Positions 18,657 through 26,397 of a stretch of 59,904 nt of DNA are shown one piece after another; within the stretch, counting starts at the first letter, position 1, and every line of letters starts with the position of its first letter. The translations under genes were made by a program, and so were the position numbers. Origin of the DNA: Caulobacteraceae bacterium (lineage in GTDB: Bacteria; Pseudomonadota; Alphaproteobacteria; Caulobacterales; Caulobacteraceae); NCBI GenBank assembly GCA_019748055.1, contig JAIEQC010000007.1, positions 1 to 59,904 of the forward strand, in the 5' to 3' direction. Under the pieces are notes generated by a model. That model saw nothing but the letters and a program-made list of their open reading frames with translations, did no database searches and had not been told where the DNA came from.

Positions 18657-18676
18657 GACGTTTCACGTGAAACGTC
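18657..18676. other. parS-like site 2 (mnmE/mnmG boundary)
   Basis: GACGTTTCACGTGAAACGTC is a perfect 20-bp palindrome with the TTTCACGTGAAA core of ParB sites. It overlaps the mnmE stop codon (18675-18677) and lies 47 bases upstream of the mnmG start. Outer bases differ from the TGTTTC consensus, so affinity may be lower. Confidence 0.82.
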
Positions 18677-19967
18677 ACTTGCCGATGCAAAAGCTCGCGA
18701 AGACCTCGCCCAAGACGTCCTCCACGCCGATCTCGCCCGTCACCTGGGCCAAGGCAGTCGCAGCGCGACGCAGGTCTTCACCCGCCATCTCCGGGGCCAG
18801 GAAGAGGGCACGACGCCCGGACTCGACCGCATCCAGAGCTTCCGTCAATCGCAGGCGATGGCGCGCGCGCGTCACCGCCGGGAAGTCGGCCCCTGAAAGA
18901 TCCCCCCGCAGCCGCTCGCTCAGCGCGGCATGAAGGGCGTCCATGCCCTCCCCCGTAATCGTCGAAACCCGCAGGCCCTCTCCTTCGGCGCCGAGATCCG
19001 CCTTGGTCCAGACGACCAAATCGTCTGGACGGACGAACTCCGCTGCGTCGCCTTCCGGGTCGCCCGGCGCGCGCACCCAAAGCCGAAGGTCGGCCGCCGC
19101 GGCACGCGCGCGAGCGCGCCGGACGCCCTCCGCCTCGATCGGATCGTCCGATTCCCGCAGGCCCGCCGTGTCGGACAGGGTGACCGCATAGCCGTCGAGC
19201 ACCAGCTGGGCGTCCAGCACGTCGCGGGTAGTGCCCGGAATCGCCGTGACGATCGCCGCCTCGCGCGCGACCAGGGCATTGAACAGTGAACTCTTGCCCG
19301 CGTTCGTCTCCCCGATCAGGACGATGCGATAGCCCTCGCGCACCCGCTCCCCGCGCCCGGCGTCCGCCAGCGCACGGCGCAAGTCGCCGGCCAGACGATC
19401 CAGAATCGGACCAGCCGTCCGCGCCAGACCGTCGGGCACGTCCTCGTCCGGAAAATCGATCTCGGCCTCGACCAAGGCCAGGGCCCGCAACAGGTCCGCC
19501 CGAAAGCCGGCGTAGACTGCCCTAAGCGCGCCGTCGAGCTGACCCAGCGCCTGCCGCGCTTGGGCCGCGCTCTCGGCGTCGATCAGGTCCGCCACCGCCT
19601 CGGCCTGCGCCAGGTCCATGCGTCCGTTCTCGAACGCCCGACGCGTGAACTCGCCCGGCTCGGCCGGTCGCAGGCCCAGGTCCGAGAGGGCGCCCAGCAC
19701 GCCCTCGACCACCGCCCTGCCTCCATGAAGATGCAGTTCCGCGACGTCCTCTCCCGTGTAGGACGCCGGGGCCGGAAACCAGAGGATCAGCGCCTGGTCG
19801 AGCCGCGCCCCGCCGTGCCGCAGGGTCCGCAAGGTCGCGACTCGAGCCGCCGGCAGGACGCCGGCCAAGGCCAGAACGGCACGGCCCGATTCCGGGCCGC
19901 TCAGCCGCACGACCGCCACCGCGCCTCGTCCGGGCGGCGTGGCGAGAGCGAAGATCGTGGCGTTCAC
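18675..19967 (-). CDS. mnmE: tRNA modification GTPase MnmE
   Basis: 430 residues from ATG 19967. N-terminal THF-binding domain begins [21 protein letters not shown]. The GTPase domain is inserted in the helical domain: G1 GETNAGKSS at 219-227, G2 TTRD at 246-249, G3 DTAG at 266-269, G4 TKAD. The C-terminal CIGK at 427-430 carries the essential cysteine. Works with MnmG on wobble uridines. Nothing unusual except that its stop lies within a parS palindrome. Confidence 0.96.
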   Translation of the reverse strand: MNATIFALATPPGRGAVAVVRLSGPESGRAVLALAGVLPAARVATLRTLRHGGARLDQALILWFPAPASYTGEDVAELHLHGGRAVVEGVLGALSDLGLRPAEPGEFTRRAFENGRMDLAQAEAVADLIDAESAAQARQALGQLDGALRAVYAGFRADLLRALALVEAEIDFPDEDVPDGLARTAGPILDRLAGDLRRALADAGRGERVREGYRIVLIGETNAGKSSLFNALVAREAAIVTAIPGTTRDVLDAQLVLDGYAVTLSDTAGLRESDDPIEAEGVRRARARAAAADLRLWVRAPGDPEGDAAEFVRPDDLVVWTKADLGAEGEGLRVSTITGEGMDALHAALSERLRGDLSGADFPAVTRARHRLRLTEALDAVESGRRALFLAPEMAGEDLRRAATALAQVTGEIGVEDVLGEVFASFCIGK

Positions 19968-19968
19968 T

Positions 19969-20196
19969 TCAGGCCTTCGTGGCCGCTTCCATCAGCCGGC
20001 GGAACTGGTCCTGGGCCTGAAGGCCGAAGCTGGTCCAGGTCTTCATCAGCTCTTCCGGCTGCATGGCCGCGACGTTGTCCTGCATCCGCTTCTGCATCTC
20101 CGCCACCATGGCGTCGTTCAACGGCGTGACGTCGGGCAGTCCGAGAAAGGCCCGGGCCTCGGCCGGAGTGCAGTCGATCTCGACGTTGACCTTCAT
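19969..20196 (-). CDS. DUF6489-like small protein
   Basis: 75 residues, beginning MKVNVEIDCTPAEARAFLGLPDVTPLND, a pattern I recognise from a short alphaproteobacterial family (DUF6489) also found near mnmE. The remainder is an amphipathic helix (MVAEMQKRMQDN...). No signal peptide. It ends one base before the mnmE start, so they are likely co-transcribed. A parS-like site lies 13 bases upstream of the start. Confidence 0.72.
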   Translation of the reverse strand: MKVNVEIDCTPAEARAFLGLPDVTPLNDAMVAEMQKRMQDNVAAMQPEELMKTWTSFGLQAQDQFRRLMEAATKA

Positions 20197-20208
20197 CAGG
20201 CGTCTCCG

Positions 20209-20224
20209 TGTTTCACGTGAAACA
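20209..20224. other. parS-like site 1
   Basis: TGTTTCACGTGAAACA is a perfect 16-bp palindrome identical to the ParB consensus. It lies in the gap between the DUF6489-like gene and rho, about 4.3 kb from the candidate origin. Confidence 0.93.
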
Positions 20225-20282
20225 GGCTTGGCGAGTTTGGCGGGATTGACCTGTCGTTCGACCGAATCCTTGGCGGATTTGA

Positions 20283-21704
20283 TCAGGTGTTCATCGACTG
20301 GAAGAAGTCCGCGTTGTTCTTCGACTGACGCAGCTTGTCGAGCAGGAACTCGATCGCGTCCTGCGGGCCCATGGGGTTCAGGATGCGGCGCAGGACGTAG
20401 GTCTTGGCAAGCTGGTCCTTCGGCGTGATCAGGTCTTCCTTGCGGGTCCCCGACTTCAGCACGTCGATGGCCGGGAAGATGCGCTTGTCGGCGACCTTGC
20501 GGTCCAGCACGATTTCCGAGTTACCCGTGCCCTTGAACTCTTCGAAGATCACTTCGTCCATGCGGCTGCCGGTGTCGATCAGGGCCGTGGCGATGATGGT
20601 CAGCGAGCCGCCCTGCTCCACGTTGCGCGCCGCGCCGAAGAAGCGCTTGGGCCGTTGCAGGGCGTTGGCGTCCACGCCGCCGGTCAGCACCTTGCCCGAC
20701 GACGGCACGGTGGCGTTGTAGGCACGGCCCAGGCGGGTGATGGAGTCCAGCAGGATCACGACGTCCTTCTTGTGCTCGACCAGGCGCTTGGCCTTTTCGA
20801 TCACCATCTCGGCGACGGCGACGTGCCGGGTGGCCGGCTCGTCGAAGGTCGAGGCCACGACCTCGCCCTTCACCGTGCGCTGCATGTCGGTGACTTCTTC
20901 CGGCCGTTCGTCGATCAGCAGGACGATCAGGAAGACCTCGGGATGGTTGGCCTCGATCGACTTGGCGATGTTCTGGAGCATCACCGTCTTGCCGACGCGC
21001 GGCGGGGCCACGATCAGGCAGCGCTGACCCTTGCCCAGCGGCGCCACGATGTCGATGACCCGGCCCGAGCGGTCCTTCAGCGTCGGGTCCTGGATCTCCA
21101 TGTGCAGCCGCTCTTCAGGATATAGCGGGGTCAGGTTGTCGAACAGGACCTTGGTCTTGACCGTCTCGGGATCTTCCAGATTGATCGTGTCGCACTTCAG
21201 CAAGGCGAAGTAGCGCTCGCCCTCACGCGGGCCGCGCACCGCGCCGTGCACCGTGTCGCCCGACCGCAGGCCGAAGCGGCGGATCTGCGACGGCGAGACG
21301 TAGATGTCGTCCGGTCCGGGCAGGTAGTTGGCGTCGGGGCTGCGCAGGAAGCCGAACCCGTCCGGCAGGATTTCCAGCACGCCGTCGGCGATGATCTCCA
21401 CCTCCTCGTCGGCCAGGGCCTTGAGGATGGCGAACAGCAGGTCCTGCTTGCGCAGGTTAGAGGCGTTCTCGATCTCCAGCTGCTCGGCGAAGGCGACCAG
21501 ATCCTCAGGCGACTTGGCGTTCAGTTCGGCCAGGGTGATGCGGCCGTTGGGGACGATCGGCTCGCCGTCGTCGTCCTCGTCCTCGTCCTCGTCGGCCTCC
21601 TGGTCGACCATGGGCAGGTCGGCCGCAGACACCTCGTCGTCCCGGACGACGTCGAGGTCTTCGGCTTCGGAGGCGGTGGGATCGGTGTCGCGGACGTCGG
21701 TCAT
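20283..21704 (-). CDS. rho: Transcription termination factor Rho
   Basis: 473 residues from ATG 21704, preceded by GAAGAAG. The extra N-terminal ~55 residues include a run of Asp/Glu before the Rho N-domain ([32 protein letters not shown]). The RNA-binding cold-shock fold has [22 protein letters not shown]. The motor has Walker A APPRVGKT and Walker [17 protein letters not shown], with the Q-loop/R-loop segments. Rho is a hexameric RNA helicase ending transcription. It follows hemJ by 197 bases on the same strand. Confidence 0.96.
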   Translation of the reverse strand: MTDVRDTDPTASEAEDLDVVRDDEVSAADLPMVDQEADEDEDEDDDGEPIVPNGRITLAELNAKSPEDLVAFAEQLEIENASNLRKQDLLFAILKALADEEVEIIADGVLEILPDGFGFLRSPDANYLPGPDDIYVSPSQIRRFGLRSGDTVHGAVRGPREGERYFALLKCDTINLEDPETVKTKVLFDNLTPLYPEERLHMEIQDPTLKDRSGRVIDIVAPLGKGQRCLIVAPPRVGKTVMLQNIAKSIEANHPEVFLIVLLIDERPEEVTDMQRTVKGEVVASTFDEPATRHVAVAEMVIEKAKRLVEHKKDVVILLDSITRLGRAYNATVPSSGKVLTGGVDANALQRPKRFFGAARNVEQGGSLTIIATALIDTGSRMDEVIFEEFKGTGNSEIVLDRKVADKRIFPAIDVLKSGTRKEDLITPKDQLAKTYVLRRILNPMGPQDAIEFLLDKLRQSKNNADFFQSMNT

Positions 21705-21871
21705 GGGAACTTCTTCAGGCAGGCACGCCCGGCCGCTCGCGGAGGCGAGGGTCGCAGGCTTGGGAAATGTCCGGCCTCGCGGCCGCAGGGGGAACGATGG
21801 ACTCCGCCTCTCGAAGGGAGGCGGCACCGTTTGGAGAGAGGGACCGTCCGGCCGGGCCAGGATCGGTTCAT

Positions 21872-21893
21872 CGCCAGCGAAACCACGCTGGCG
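21872..21893 (-). terminator. Hairpin between hemJ and rho
   Basis: A perfect 8-bp stem (CGCCAGCG/CGCTGGCG) with a 6-nt loop lies just downstream of the hemJ stop (21902) in the direction of transcription. No T-tract. It may end part of the hem transcript or belong to the rho leader. Confidence 0.4.
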
Positions 21894-21901
21894 GGCTCAG
21901 G

Positions 21902-22369
21902 TCAACCGAAAGTCCACTCGGTCGTGACGGACAGGACCATGACCACCGCCAGGACGAAGGGCACCTCATTGGTCATGCGCCAGAACTTGCTGGTCCGCCG
22001 GGACGTGCCCGCCAGAATCCGCCGGCGCTCCGCGACCAGGAAGCCGTGCCAGCCGCTGAGCGCCACGACTCCGGCCAGCTTGGCCAGAATCCACGGCTCC
22101 AGAAGGAAGGCGGCCCCGCGCGTCTGGACGTCGAGGTGGATCAGCCACAAACCGGCCGCCCAAGCCGCAATCATCGCGGGGTTCAGGATGATCTTGAGAA
22201 GCCGCCCCTGCCACGCCCGCAGCAGGTCGCGCATGTCCGACTTCAGCGGTTCGGCCTTCTCCGCCTGCTCGGCGTCGTAAGCGTAAAGGCGGGGCAGGAA
22301 CAGAAGGCCCGCCATCCAGGCGATCACCGCCAGGATGTGCAGCCCGCGCGCCAGATCATAGGCGTTCAT
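21902..22369 (-). CDS. hemJ: Protoporphyrinogen oxidase HemJ
   Basis: 155 residues from ATG 22369, whose ATGA overlaps the hemH stop. An integral-membrane protein with about four helices. HemJ features include the His in ARGLHILAVIAWMAGLLFLPRLYAYD, LKIILNPAMIAAWAAGLWLI and KLAGVVALSGWHGFLV. It oxidises protoporphyrinogen IX to protoporphyrin IX, the step before ferrochelatase, so its place beside hemH is logical. Confidence 0.87.
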   Translation of the reverse strand: MNAYDLARGLHILAVIAWMAGLLFLPRLYAYDAEQAEKAEPLKSDMRDLLRAWQGRLLKIILNPAMIAAWAAGLWLIHLDVQTRGAAFLLEPWILAKLAGVVALSGWHGFLVAERRRILAGTSRRTSKFWRMTNEVPFVLAVVMVLSVTTEWTFG

Positions 22370-23433
22370 GCGGCTCTCCGCGCATTCTGGCAGGGGCAGG
22401 CCTTCCAGCGGCCCTGACATCCCGGTCCATGCGGCGCCGTGCCGGTTCGGGGCAGTGACGTCACCACCGCCTCGGCCAGCGCGGCTATGAAGTCCGGGGC
22501 GGTTCCGACCGCCGGCGCCCTCAGATAGGGCGACACCCCGACCTCATGGGCCAGTTCCGCGTATTCGACGTCCAGCTCCACCAGGGTCTCGATGTGCTCG
22601 GAAACGAAGGCGACGGGCGCCAACACCACGCCCAGCCCGTCCTCGCCGGCTTTGGCGATCGCCTCTGGCGTGGCCGGCCCCAGCCACTTCAGCGGCCCGA
22701 CGCGGCTCTGGTAGCAGATGTCCCAGCGATCGCTGCGCGGGCCCAGGTCCAGACGCTCGGCCACGGCGGCGCAGGTGGCCTCGACCTGCTCCTGATAGGG
22801 ATCGCCCTTCTTGGTCACCAGGGTCTCGGGAATCCCGTGCGCCGACATCAGGACGCGGACCGGCTTTTCGCCGGCCTCCACCAACTTCGACCGGATCGCC
22901 TCGGCCTGGGCTGAGATCCAGCCCTCGGCGCGCGGCCAGCAGCAGACGGTGCGGCTGCGGCCCGGTCCGGCATAGATGCGGTTCCACAGCTTCAGCGACG
23001 AGTCCGACGTCGTGGTCGAGAACTGGGGATAGAGCGGCAGCAGCACGATCTCGTCCGGCGCGAAGGCCGCGACCTCGGCCGCCACCTGCTCCGTCATGGG
23101 GTTCCAGTAGCGCATGCAGACGAAGGCGCGACAGTCGTCGCCGGGAAGCACCTCGGCCAGCCTGGCCTCCAGCGCCATCGCCTGGGCTCGCGTCCCCGGC
23201 AGCAGGGGCGAGCCACCGCCCATGACGTCATAGTTGGCCTGGGCCTCGGCCTCGCGGCGCGAGGAGATCAGGCGCGCCAGCGGCGTGCGGACTATTCCGG
23301 GCAGGCCGATGATCGCCGGATCGTTGAACAGATTGAAAAGAAACGGCTTCACGTCCGCGGGGCCGTCGGGACCGCCCAGATTGAACAGGACGACCGCGAT
23401 GCGGCGTCCCCCCGACATACCCGTTTGCGTCAC
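22366..23433 (-). CDS. hemH: Ferrochelatase with C-terminal Fe-S cysteines
   Basis: 355 residues from GTG 23433, overlapping the hemE stop (GTGA); an ATG five codons on is possible. Inserts iron into protoporphyrin IX. Signatures: VVLFNLGGPDGP, LLPLYPQFSTTTS, the catalytic His in SAHGIPET, and CYQSRVGPLKWLGP. The C-terminus has Cys 339, 346 and 348 (C-x6-C-x-C), and an internal CysCys at 164-165. This fits the [2Fe-2S] ligands known for Caulobacter-type ferrochelatase. Confidence 0.95.
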   Translation of the reverse strand: MTQTGMSGGRRIAVVLFNLGGPDGPADVKPFLFNLFNDPAIIGLPGIVRTPLARLISSRREAEAQANYDVMGGGSPLLPGTRAQAMALEARLAEVLPGDDCRAFVCMRYWNPMTEQVAAEVAAFAPDEIVLLPLYPQFSTTTSDSSLKLWNRIYAGPGRSRTVCCWPRAEGWISAQAEAIRSKLVEAGEKPVRVLMSAHGIPETLVTKKGDPYQEQVEATCAAVAERLDLGPRSDRWDICYQSRVGPLKWLGPATPEAIAKAGEDGLGVVLAPVAFVSEHIETLVELDVEYAELAHEVGVSPYLRAPAVGTAPDFIAALAEAVVTSLPRTGTAPHGPGCQGRWKACPCQNARRAA

Positions 23434-24464
23434 TGCGCGCCGATCCTCTTCAGAACGCGCTCGACATGCGCGATCGGCACGTCAGGTAGGATGCCGTGGC
23501 CCAGGTTGAAGATCCACGGCCCCTGGCCCCAGGCCTCCATCAGCTGATCCACCCTGCGGTCCAGAGCCGCACCCCCGGCCCGCAGCAGCAGCGGATCCAG
23601 AGCGCCCTGGATAGGACGCATCTTCTGCACGCGCCGGCCGACGGCCAGCGGACATGCCGTGTCCAGCGCCACGCCCTGAACGGCACACCGCGCCGCATAG
23701 TCTTCGACCAGAGCGGCCGATCCGCGCGGAAAGCCGATCAGCGGGACCGTCACGCCCAGTTCGCGCAGGCGGGCCACCAGCATCTGGTGCGGGTTCATCA
23801 CCAGGTCTTCGAACAGATCGTCGGGCAGGCCCTCCGCCCAGCTCTCGAAGATCTTCAGGACCTGCGCTCCGGCGTCGGCCTGCATCTTCAGATAATGCGC
23901 CGTCGCCTCGACCAGCACGCCCAATAGGGCATTGACCCCGTCCGGGTCGCGATAGGCGTACTCCCGCGCCTGGGCCCGCTCTCCCTTGCCGATCAGCCGC
24001 GCCTCGCCGTCCAGCATGTAGGTGGCGACCGTCCAGGGCGCCCCGGCGAAGCCGATCAGGGCGCGCTCGGGCTCCAGCTCACGGCGCACGATCTTCAGGG
24101 TCTCGCCGACCTCGGACAAGGCCCGGCCCGCCCCCTCGGCCTTCTCACGCATGCTCTCGACCGACGGCATGGCGCCGAGCCGCGGGCCTTCGCCGTGCTC
24201 GAACCAGACGTCCTGGCCGAGCGCCCGGGGGATCAGAAGGATGTCGGCGAACACGATCGCCGCGTCGAAACCGAACCGACGCATGGGCTGCAGCGTCGCC
24301 TCCGCCGCCTTCTCCGGGTCCAGGCAGAACTCGATGAAGCCCGGCGTCGTGGCCCGAAGTTCCCGATACTCGGGCAGATACCGCCCTGCCTGGCGCATGA
24401 ACCAGACGGGAGGCCGGCCCGTGTTTTCGCCGGCCAGTGTGCGGAGGAGACGAGGCGTGGTCAT
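23430..24464 (-). CDS. hemE: Uroporphyrinogen decarboxylase
   Basis: 344 residues from ATG 24464. Decarboxylates uroporphyrinogen III to coproporphyrinogen III. Family blocks: PVWFMRQAGRYLPEYRELR (active-site Arg), FADILLIPRALGQ, GFAGAPWTVATYMLDG, FESWAEGLP, the LDTACPLAVG region and FNLGHGILPDVP. It is first in a hemE-hemH-hemJ operon. In Caulobacter this gene borders the chromosomal origin, and its promoter lies within it. Confidence 0.97.
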   Translation of the reverse strand: MTTPRLLRTLAGENTGRPPVWFMRQAGRYLPEYRELRATTPGFIEFCLDPEKAAEATLQPMRRFGFDAAIVFADILLIPRALGQDVWFEHGEGPRLGAMPSVESMREKAEGAGRALSEVGETLKIVRRELEPERALIGFAGAPWTVATYMLDGEARLIGKGERAQAREYAYRDPDGVNALLGVLVEATAHYLKMQADAGAQVLKIFESWAEGLPDDLFEDLVMNPHQMLVARLRELGVTVPLIGFPRGSAALVEDYAARCAVQGVALDTACPLAVGRRVQKMRPIQGALDPLLLRAGGAALDRRVDQLMEAWGQGPWIFNLGHGILPDVPIAHVERVLKRIGAQ

Positions 24465-24520
24465 GCATCCGGCTTAGGGCGTCGGGCGTCCCCGCTCAAG
24501 CCACGCTTCCCTTCCCCCTT

Positions 24521-24560
24521 CCCTTTCTTGAATCGAAGAATCCGGAAGAAGAAGAAGGAA
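24521..24560. other. AT-richer tract, candidate unwinding element
   Basis: This 40-bp stretch has about 17 G/C bases, well below its surroundings, with a polypurine GAA-rich half and two GAATC sites eight bases apart. It is the best candidate for a DNA-unwinding element in the origin gap. Confidence 0.45.
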
Positions 24561-24640
24561 CGGGGGACGACGGGGAGAACTTCAGCCTCGTCCCGTGTCG
24601 AAACGGGGTTGTCCACGGCGCCTGAAACCACCTCACCCGC

Positions 24641-24646
24641 TGGGGA
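24641..24646 (-). promoter_or_regulatory. DnaA W-box-like motif (TCCCCA)
   Basis: TGGGGA on the plus strand is the reverse of TCCCCA; with the next bases it also reads CGATCCCCA on the minus strand, 7/9 to the Caulobacter G-box TGATCCACA. Confidence 0.5.
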
Positions 24647-24676
24647 TCGATACGGGCGCCGTCGCGGCGGAAAGCG

Positions 24677-24691
24677 TTAACGAAGGCTTAA
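24677..24691. promoter_or_regulatory. CtrA binding box (TTAA-N7-TTAA)
   Basis: Exact match to the TTAA-N7-TTAA recognition sequence of the cell-cycle regulator CtrA, which blocks initiation at the Caulobacter origin. TTAA is rare in this GC-rich DNA. Confidence 0.85.
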
Positions 24692-24738
24692 CGTCGTGCC
24701 CTTGCGGCGCTCGATGCGTCCTGCGGGGCTGTGGGTCG

Positions 24739-24753
24739 TTAACCGGTCGTCAA
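24739..24753. promoter_or_regulatory. CtrA-like box (TTAA-N7-TCAA)
   Basis: Seven of eight consensus positions. Its right half overlaps an IHF-like core (TCAA-GATT-TT, 24750-24759), the same arrangement of CtrA and IHF sites known in Caulobacter. Confidence 0.7.
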
Positions 24754-24758
24754 GATTT

Positions 24759-24764
24759 TCCCCA
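24759..24764 (+). promoter_or_regulatory. DnaA W-box-like motif (TCCCCA)
   Basis: TCCCCA six bases after the second CtrA box. Confidence 0.5.
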
Positions 24765-24782
24765 CGGTCTTTGGCCTGCGCC

Positions 24783-24788
24783 TCCCCA
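24783..24788 (+). promoter_or_regulatory. DnaA W-box-like motif (TCCCCA)
   Basis: TCCCCA in the same orientation as the previous one, 24 bases on. Confidence 0.5.
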
Positions 24789-24917
24789 GGTGGAAGATCG
24801 CCCGGCCAAAGGTCCCGGCCGTCCCCGTTCATCCCCGCTCGCCCGGCGTCGGACGACGGGGTATGGAAATCCATGACCGGAACCCCGCAGACGGCGCCTC
24901 GATCTTCCCCGGCCTTC

Positions 24918-24923
24918 TCCCCA
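24918..24923 (+). promoter_or_regulatory. DnaA W-box-like motif (TCCCCA)
   Basis: TCCCCA immediately before a GATTC (24925-24929), near the ppsR start. Confidence 0.45.
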
Positions 24924-24958
24924 GGATTCGCGCACATGTCCCGAACGAGACCCGACGC

Positions 24959-25816
24959 ATGACGCCGACGCGGCCGGGCCGGCTGGCCACCTATTTCCAC
25001 GTCCATCTGGTGTCGGATTCGACCGGGGAGACGCTGAACGCCATGGCCAAGGCCGTCGTGGCGCGTTTCGACGGCATCATTCCGATCGAGCACATCTATG
25101 CCCTGGTCCGCTCGCCCCGGCAGATGGAACGGGTGCTGGAGGAAATAGAGGCCGCGCCGGGCGTGGTGCTGCATACCCTCGTCGATCCCGAACTCCGGGC
25201 CCTGCTGGAAGAGGGCTGCCGGCGTCTGGACATGCCCCAGATCGCCGCGCTGGATCCTCTGGTCGGGGCACTCTCTCGCTATCTGGGCGCGGCCCTGTCG
25301 ACGCGCGTGGGCGCCCAGCACGCCTTGGACCACGACTATTTCAACCGCATCGCGGCGCTGGACTTCGCCATGGCCCACGACGACGGCCAGGGCACGACGG
25401 AACAGCTGGAACAGGCCGACGTGGTGCTGACGGGCGTCAGCCGGACCTCGAAGACGCCGACCTGCATCTATCTGGCCCACCGGGGCATCCGGGCGGCCAA
25501 CGTGCCGCTGGTGCCTGGTCAGGAGGACGGCGAGCGCCTGACCGCGCTCCGGAATCCTTTGGTCGTGGGCCTGACCGTGTCGCCCGACCGCCTGGTGCAG
25601 ATCCGGCGCAATCGGCTGGAAGGGCTGAACGCCGATCGGGCCTCGTCCTACGTCGATCAGGACGCGGTGCGCGACGAGACGATCAGGGCGCGGCGGGCCT
25701 TCGAGCGACGCGGCTGGCCGGTGATCGACGTGACCCGCCGCTCGGTCGAGGAGACGGCCGCCGCGGTCGTGAACCTTCTGCAGGAACGGCGGGCCCGTGC
25801 CGAGGCCGGCCGATGA
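24959..25816 (+). CDS. Pyruvate, phosphate dikinase regulatory protein (DUF299 kinase/pyrophosphorylase)
   Basis: 285 residues from ATG 24959; a longer in-frame start at 24863 would run into the origin motifs and adds an unconserved leader. Starts with HLVSDSTGETLNAMAKAVVARF, typical of the family. The P-loop-like motif GVSRTSKTPTCIYLA (~residues 159-173) is the nucleotide-binding site, and the C-terminus contains TRRSVEETAAAVVNLL. The family phosphorylates and dephosphorylates PPDK or PEP synthase on Thr, controlling gluconeogenesis. First gene on the right of the origin, as in Caulobacter. Overlaps maf by ATGA. Confidence 0.93.
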   Translation: MTPTRPGRLATYFHVHLVSDSTGETLNAMAKAVVARFDGIIPIEHIYALVRSPRQMERVLEEIEAAPGVVLHTLVDPELRALLEEGCRRLDMPQIAALDPLVGALSRYLGAALSTRVGAQHALDHDYFNRIAALDFAMAHDDGQGTTEQLEQADVVLTGVSRTSKTPTCIYLAHRGIRAANVPLVPGQEDGERLTALRNPLVVGLTVSPDRLVQIRRNRLEGLNADRASSYVDQDAVRDETIRARRAFERRGWPVIDVTRRSVEETAAAVVNLLQERRARAEAGR

Positions 25817-26397
25817 TCGTCCTCGCCTCCGCCAGCGCGGCGCGTCGGGCCATCCTGGACCAGGCCGGCGTGGAAGTCGCGGTCGATCCCGCCGGCGTCG
25901 ACGAGGCGGCGCTGAAGACTCCCGAGGCGCGCCGCGACCCAGCGGGTCTCAGCGTGACGCTGGCCGAGGCGAAGGCGCTGGACGTGTCTCGTCGCCGACC
26001 GGACGACTGGGTGATCGGCTCCGACCAGATCCTGTCCTTCGACGGCAGTCTGGTTTCCAAGGCCACGTCGATGGACGAGGCCCGGGCGCGGTTGCAGGCC
26101 ATGCGGGGCCGGGAGCATGTCCTGTGGTCCGGCGTGGCGCTGGCGAAGGGTGGGCGGGTCATCTGGTCCGATCGCGAGGCGGCGCAGATGACCATGCGCG
26201 ACTTTTCCGACGCCTTCCTGGACACCTATCTGGCGGCTGAGGGCGACGGCCTGCTGGCTTCGGTCGGCTGCTATCGCATCGAGGGGCGCGGGGCCCAGCT
26301 GTTCGCCCGGGTCGAGGGGGCGCAGGCGACGATCATGGGCATGCCGCTGTGGCCGCTGCTGGAGGCGCTGCGGGCTGAAGGAGCCCTGCCGGCATGA
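25813..26397 (+). CDS. maf: Maf-family nucleotide pyrophosphatase
   Basis: 194 residues from ATG 25813. The Maf fold hydrolyses non-canonical or m7G/UTP-type nucleoside triphosphates. Visible: the N-terminal LASASAARRAIL (S-x-S-x-x-R), the GSDQILSFDG motif, SKATSMDEARARL, and the C-terminal QATIMGMPLWPLLEAL. Which of the Maf substrate subgroups it belongs to is not clear. Overlaps at both ends (ATGA) with ppsR and aroE. Confidence 0.9.
   Translation: MIVLASASAARRAILDQAGVEVAVDPAGVDEAALKTPEARRDPAGLSVTLAEAKALDVSRRRPDDWVIGSDQILSFDGSLVSKATSMDEARARLQAMRGREHVLWSGVALAKGGRVIWSDREAAQMTMRDFSDAFLDTYLAAEGDGLLASVGCYRIEGRGAQLFARVEGAQATIMGMPLWPLLEALRAEGALPA

Larger units (their letters stand above)
24465..24958. 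other. Candidate chromosomal replication origin (Cori-like)
   Basis: A 494-bp gap with no convincing gene lies between divergent hemE and ppsR, where the Caulobacter origin sits. It contains one perfect CtrA box and one near-match (24677-24691, 24739-24753), four TCCCCA motifs like the weak DnaA W-boxes of Caulobacter, two 7/9 matches to DnaA 9-mers (24609-24617, 24730-24738), an IHF core (TCAA-N4-TT, 24750-24759), a relatively AT-rich tract (24521-24560, ~43% GC) and GANTC sites at 24530, 24538 and 24925. Genes on both sides mostly point away. No perfect TTATCCACA box is present. Function is inferred from synteny plus motifs. Confidence 0.87.

Noticed and set aside
24863..24958. An upstream in-frame start extending ppsR by 32 codons
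   Set aside because: It would put a TCCCCA motif and a GANTC site of the origin gap inside the gene, and the extra residues do not resemble the family; 24959 gives the standard N-terminus.
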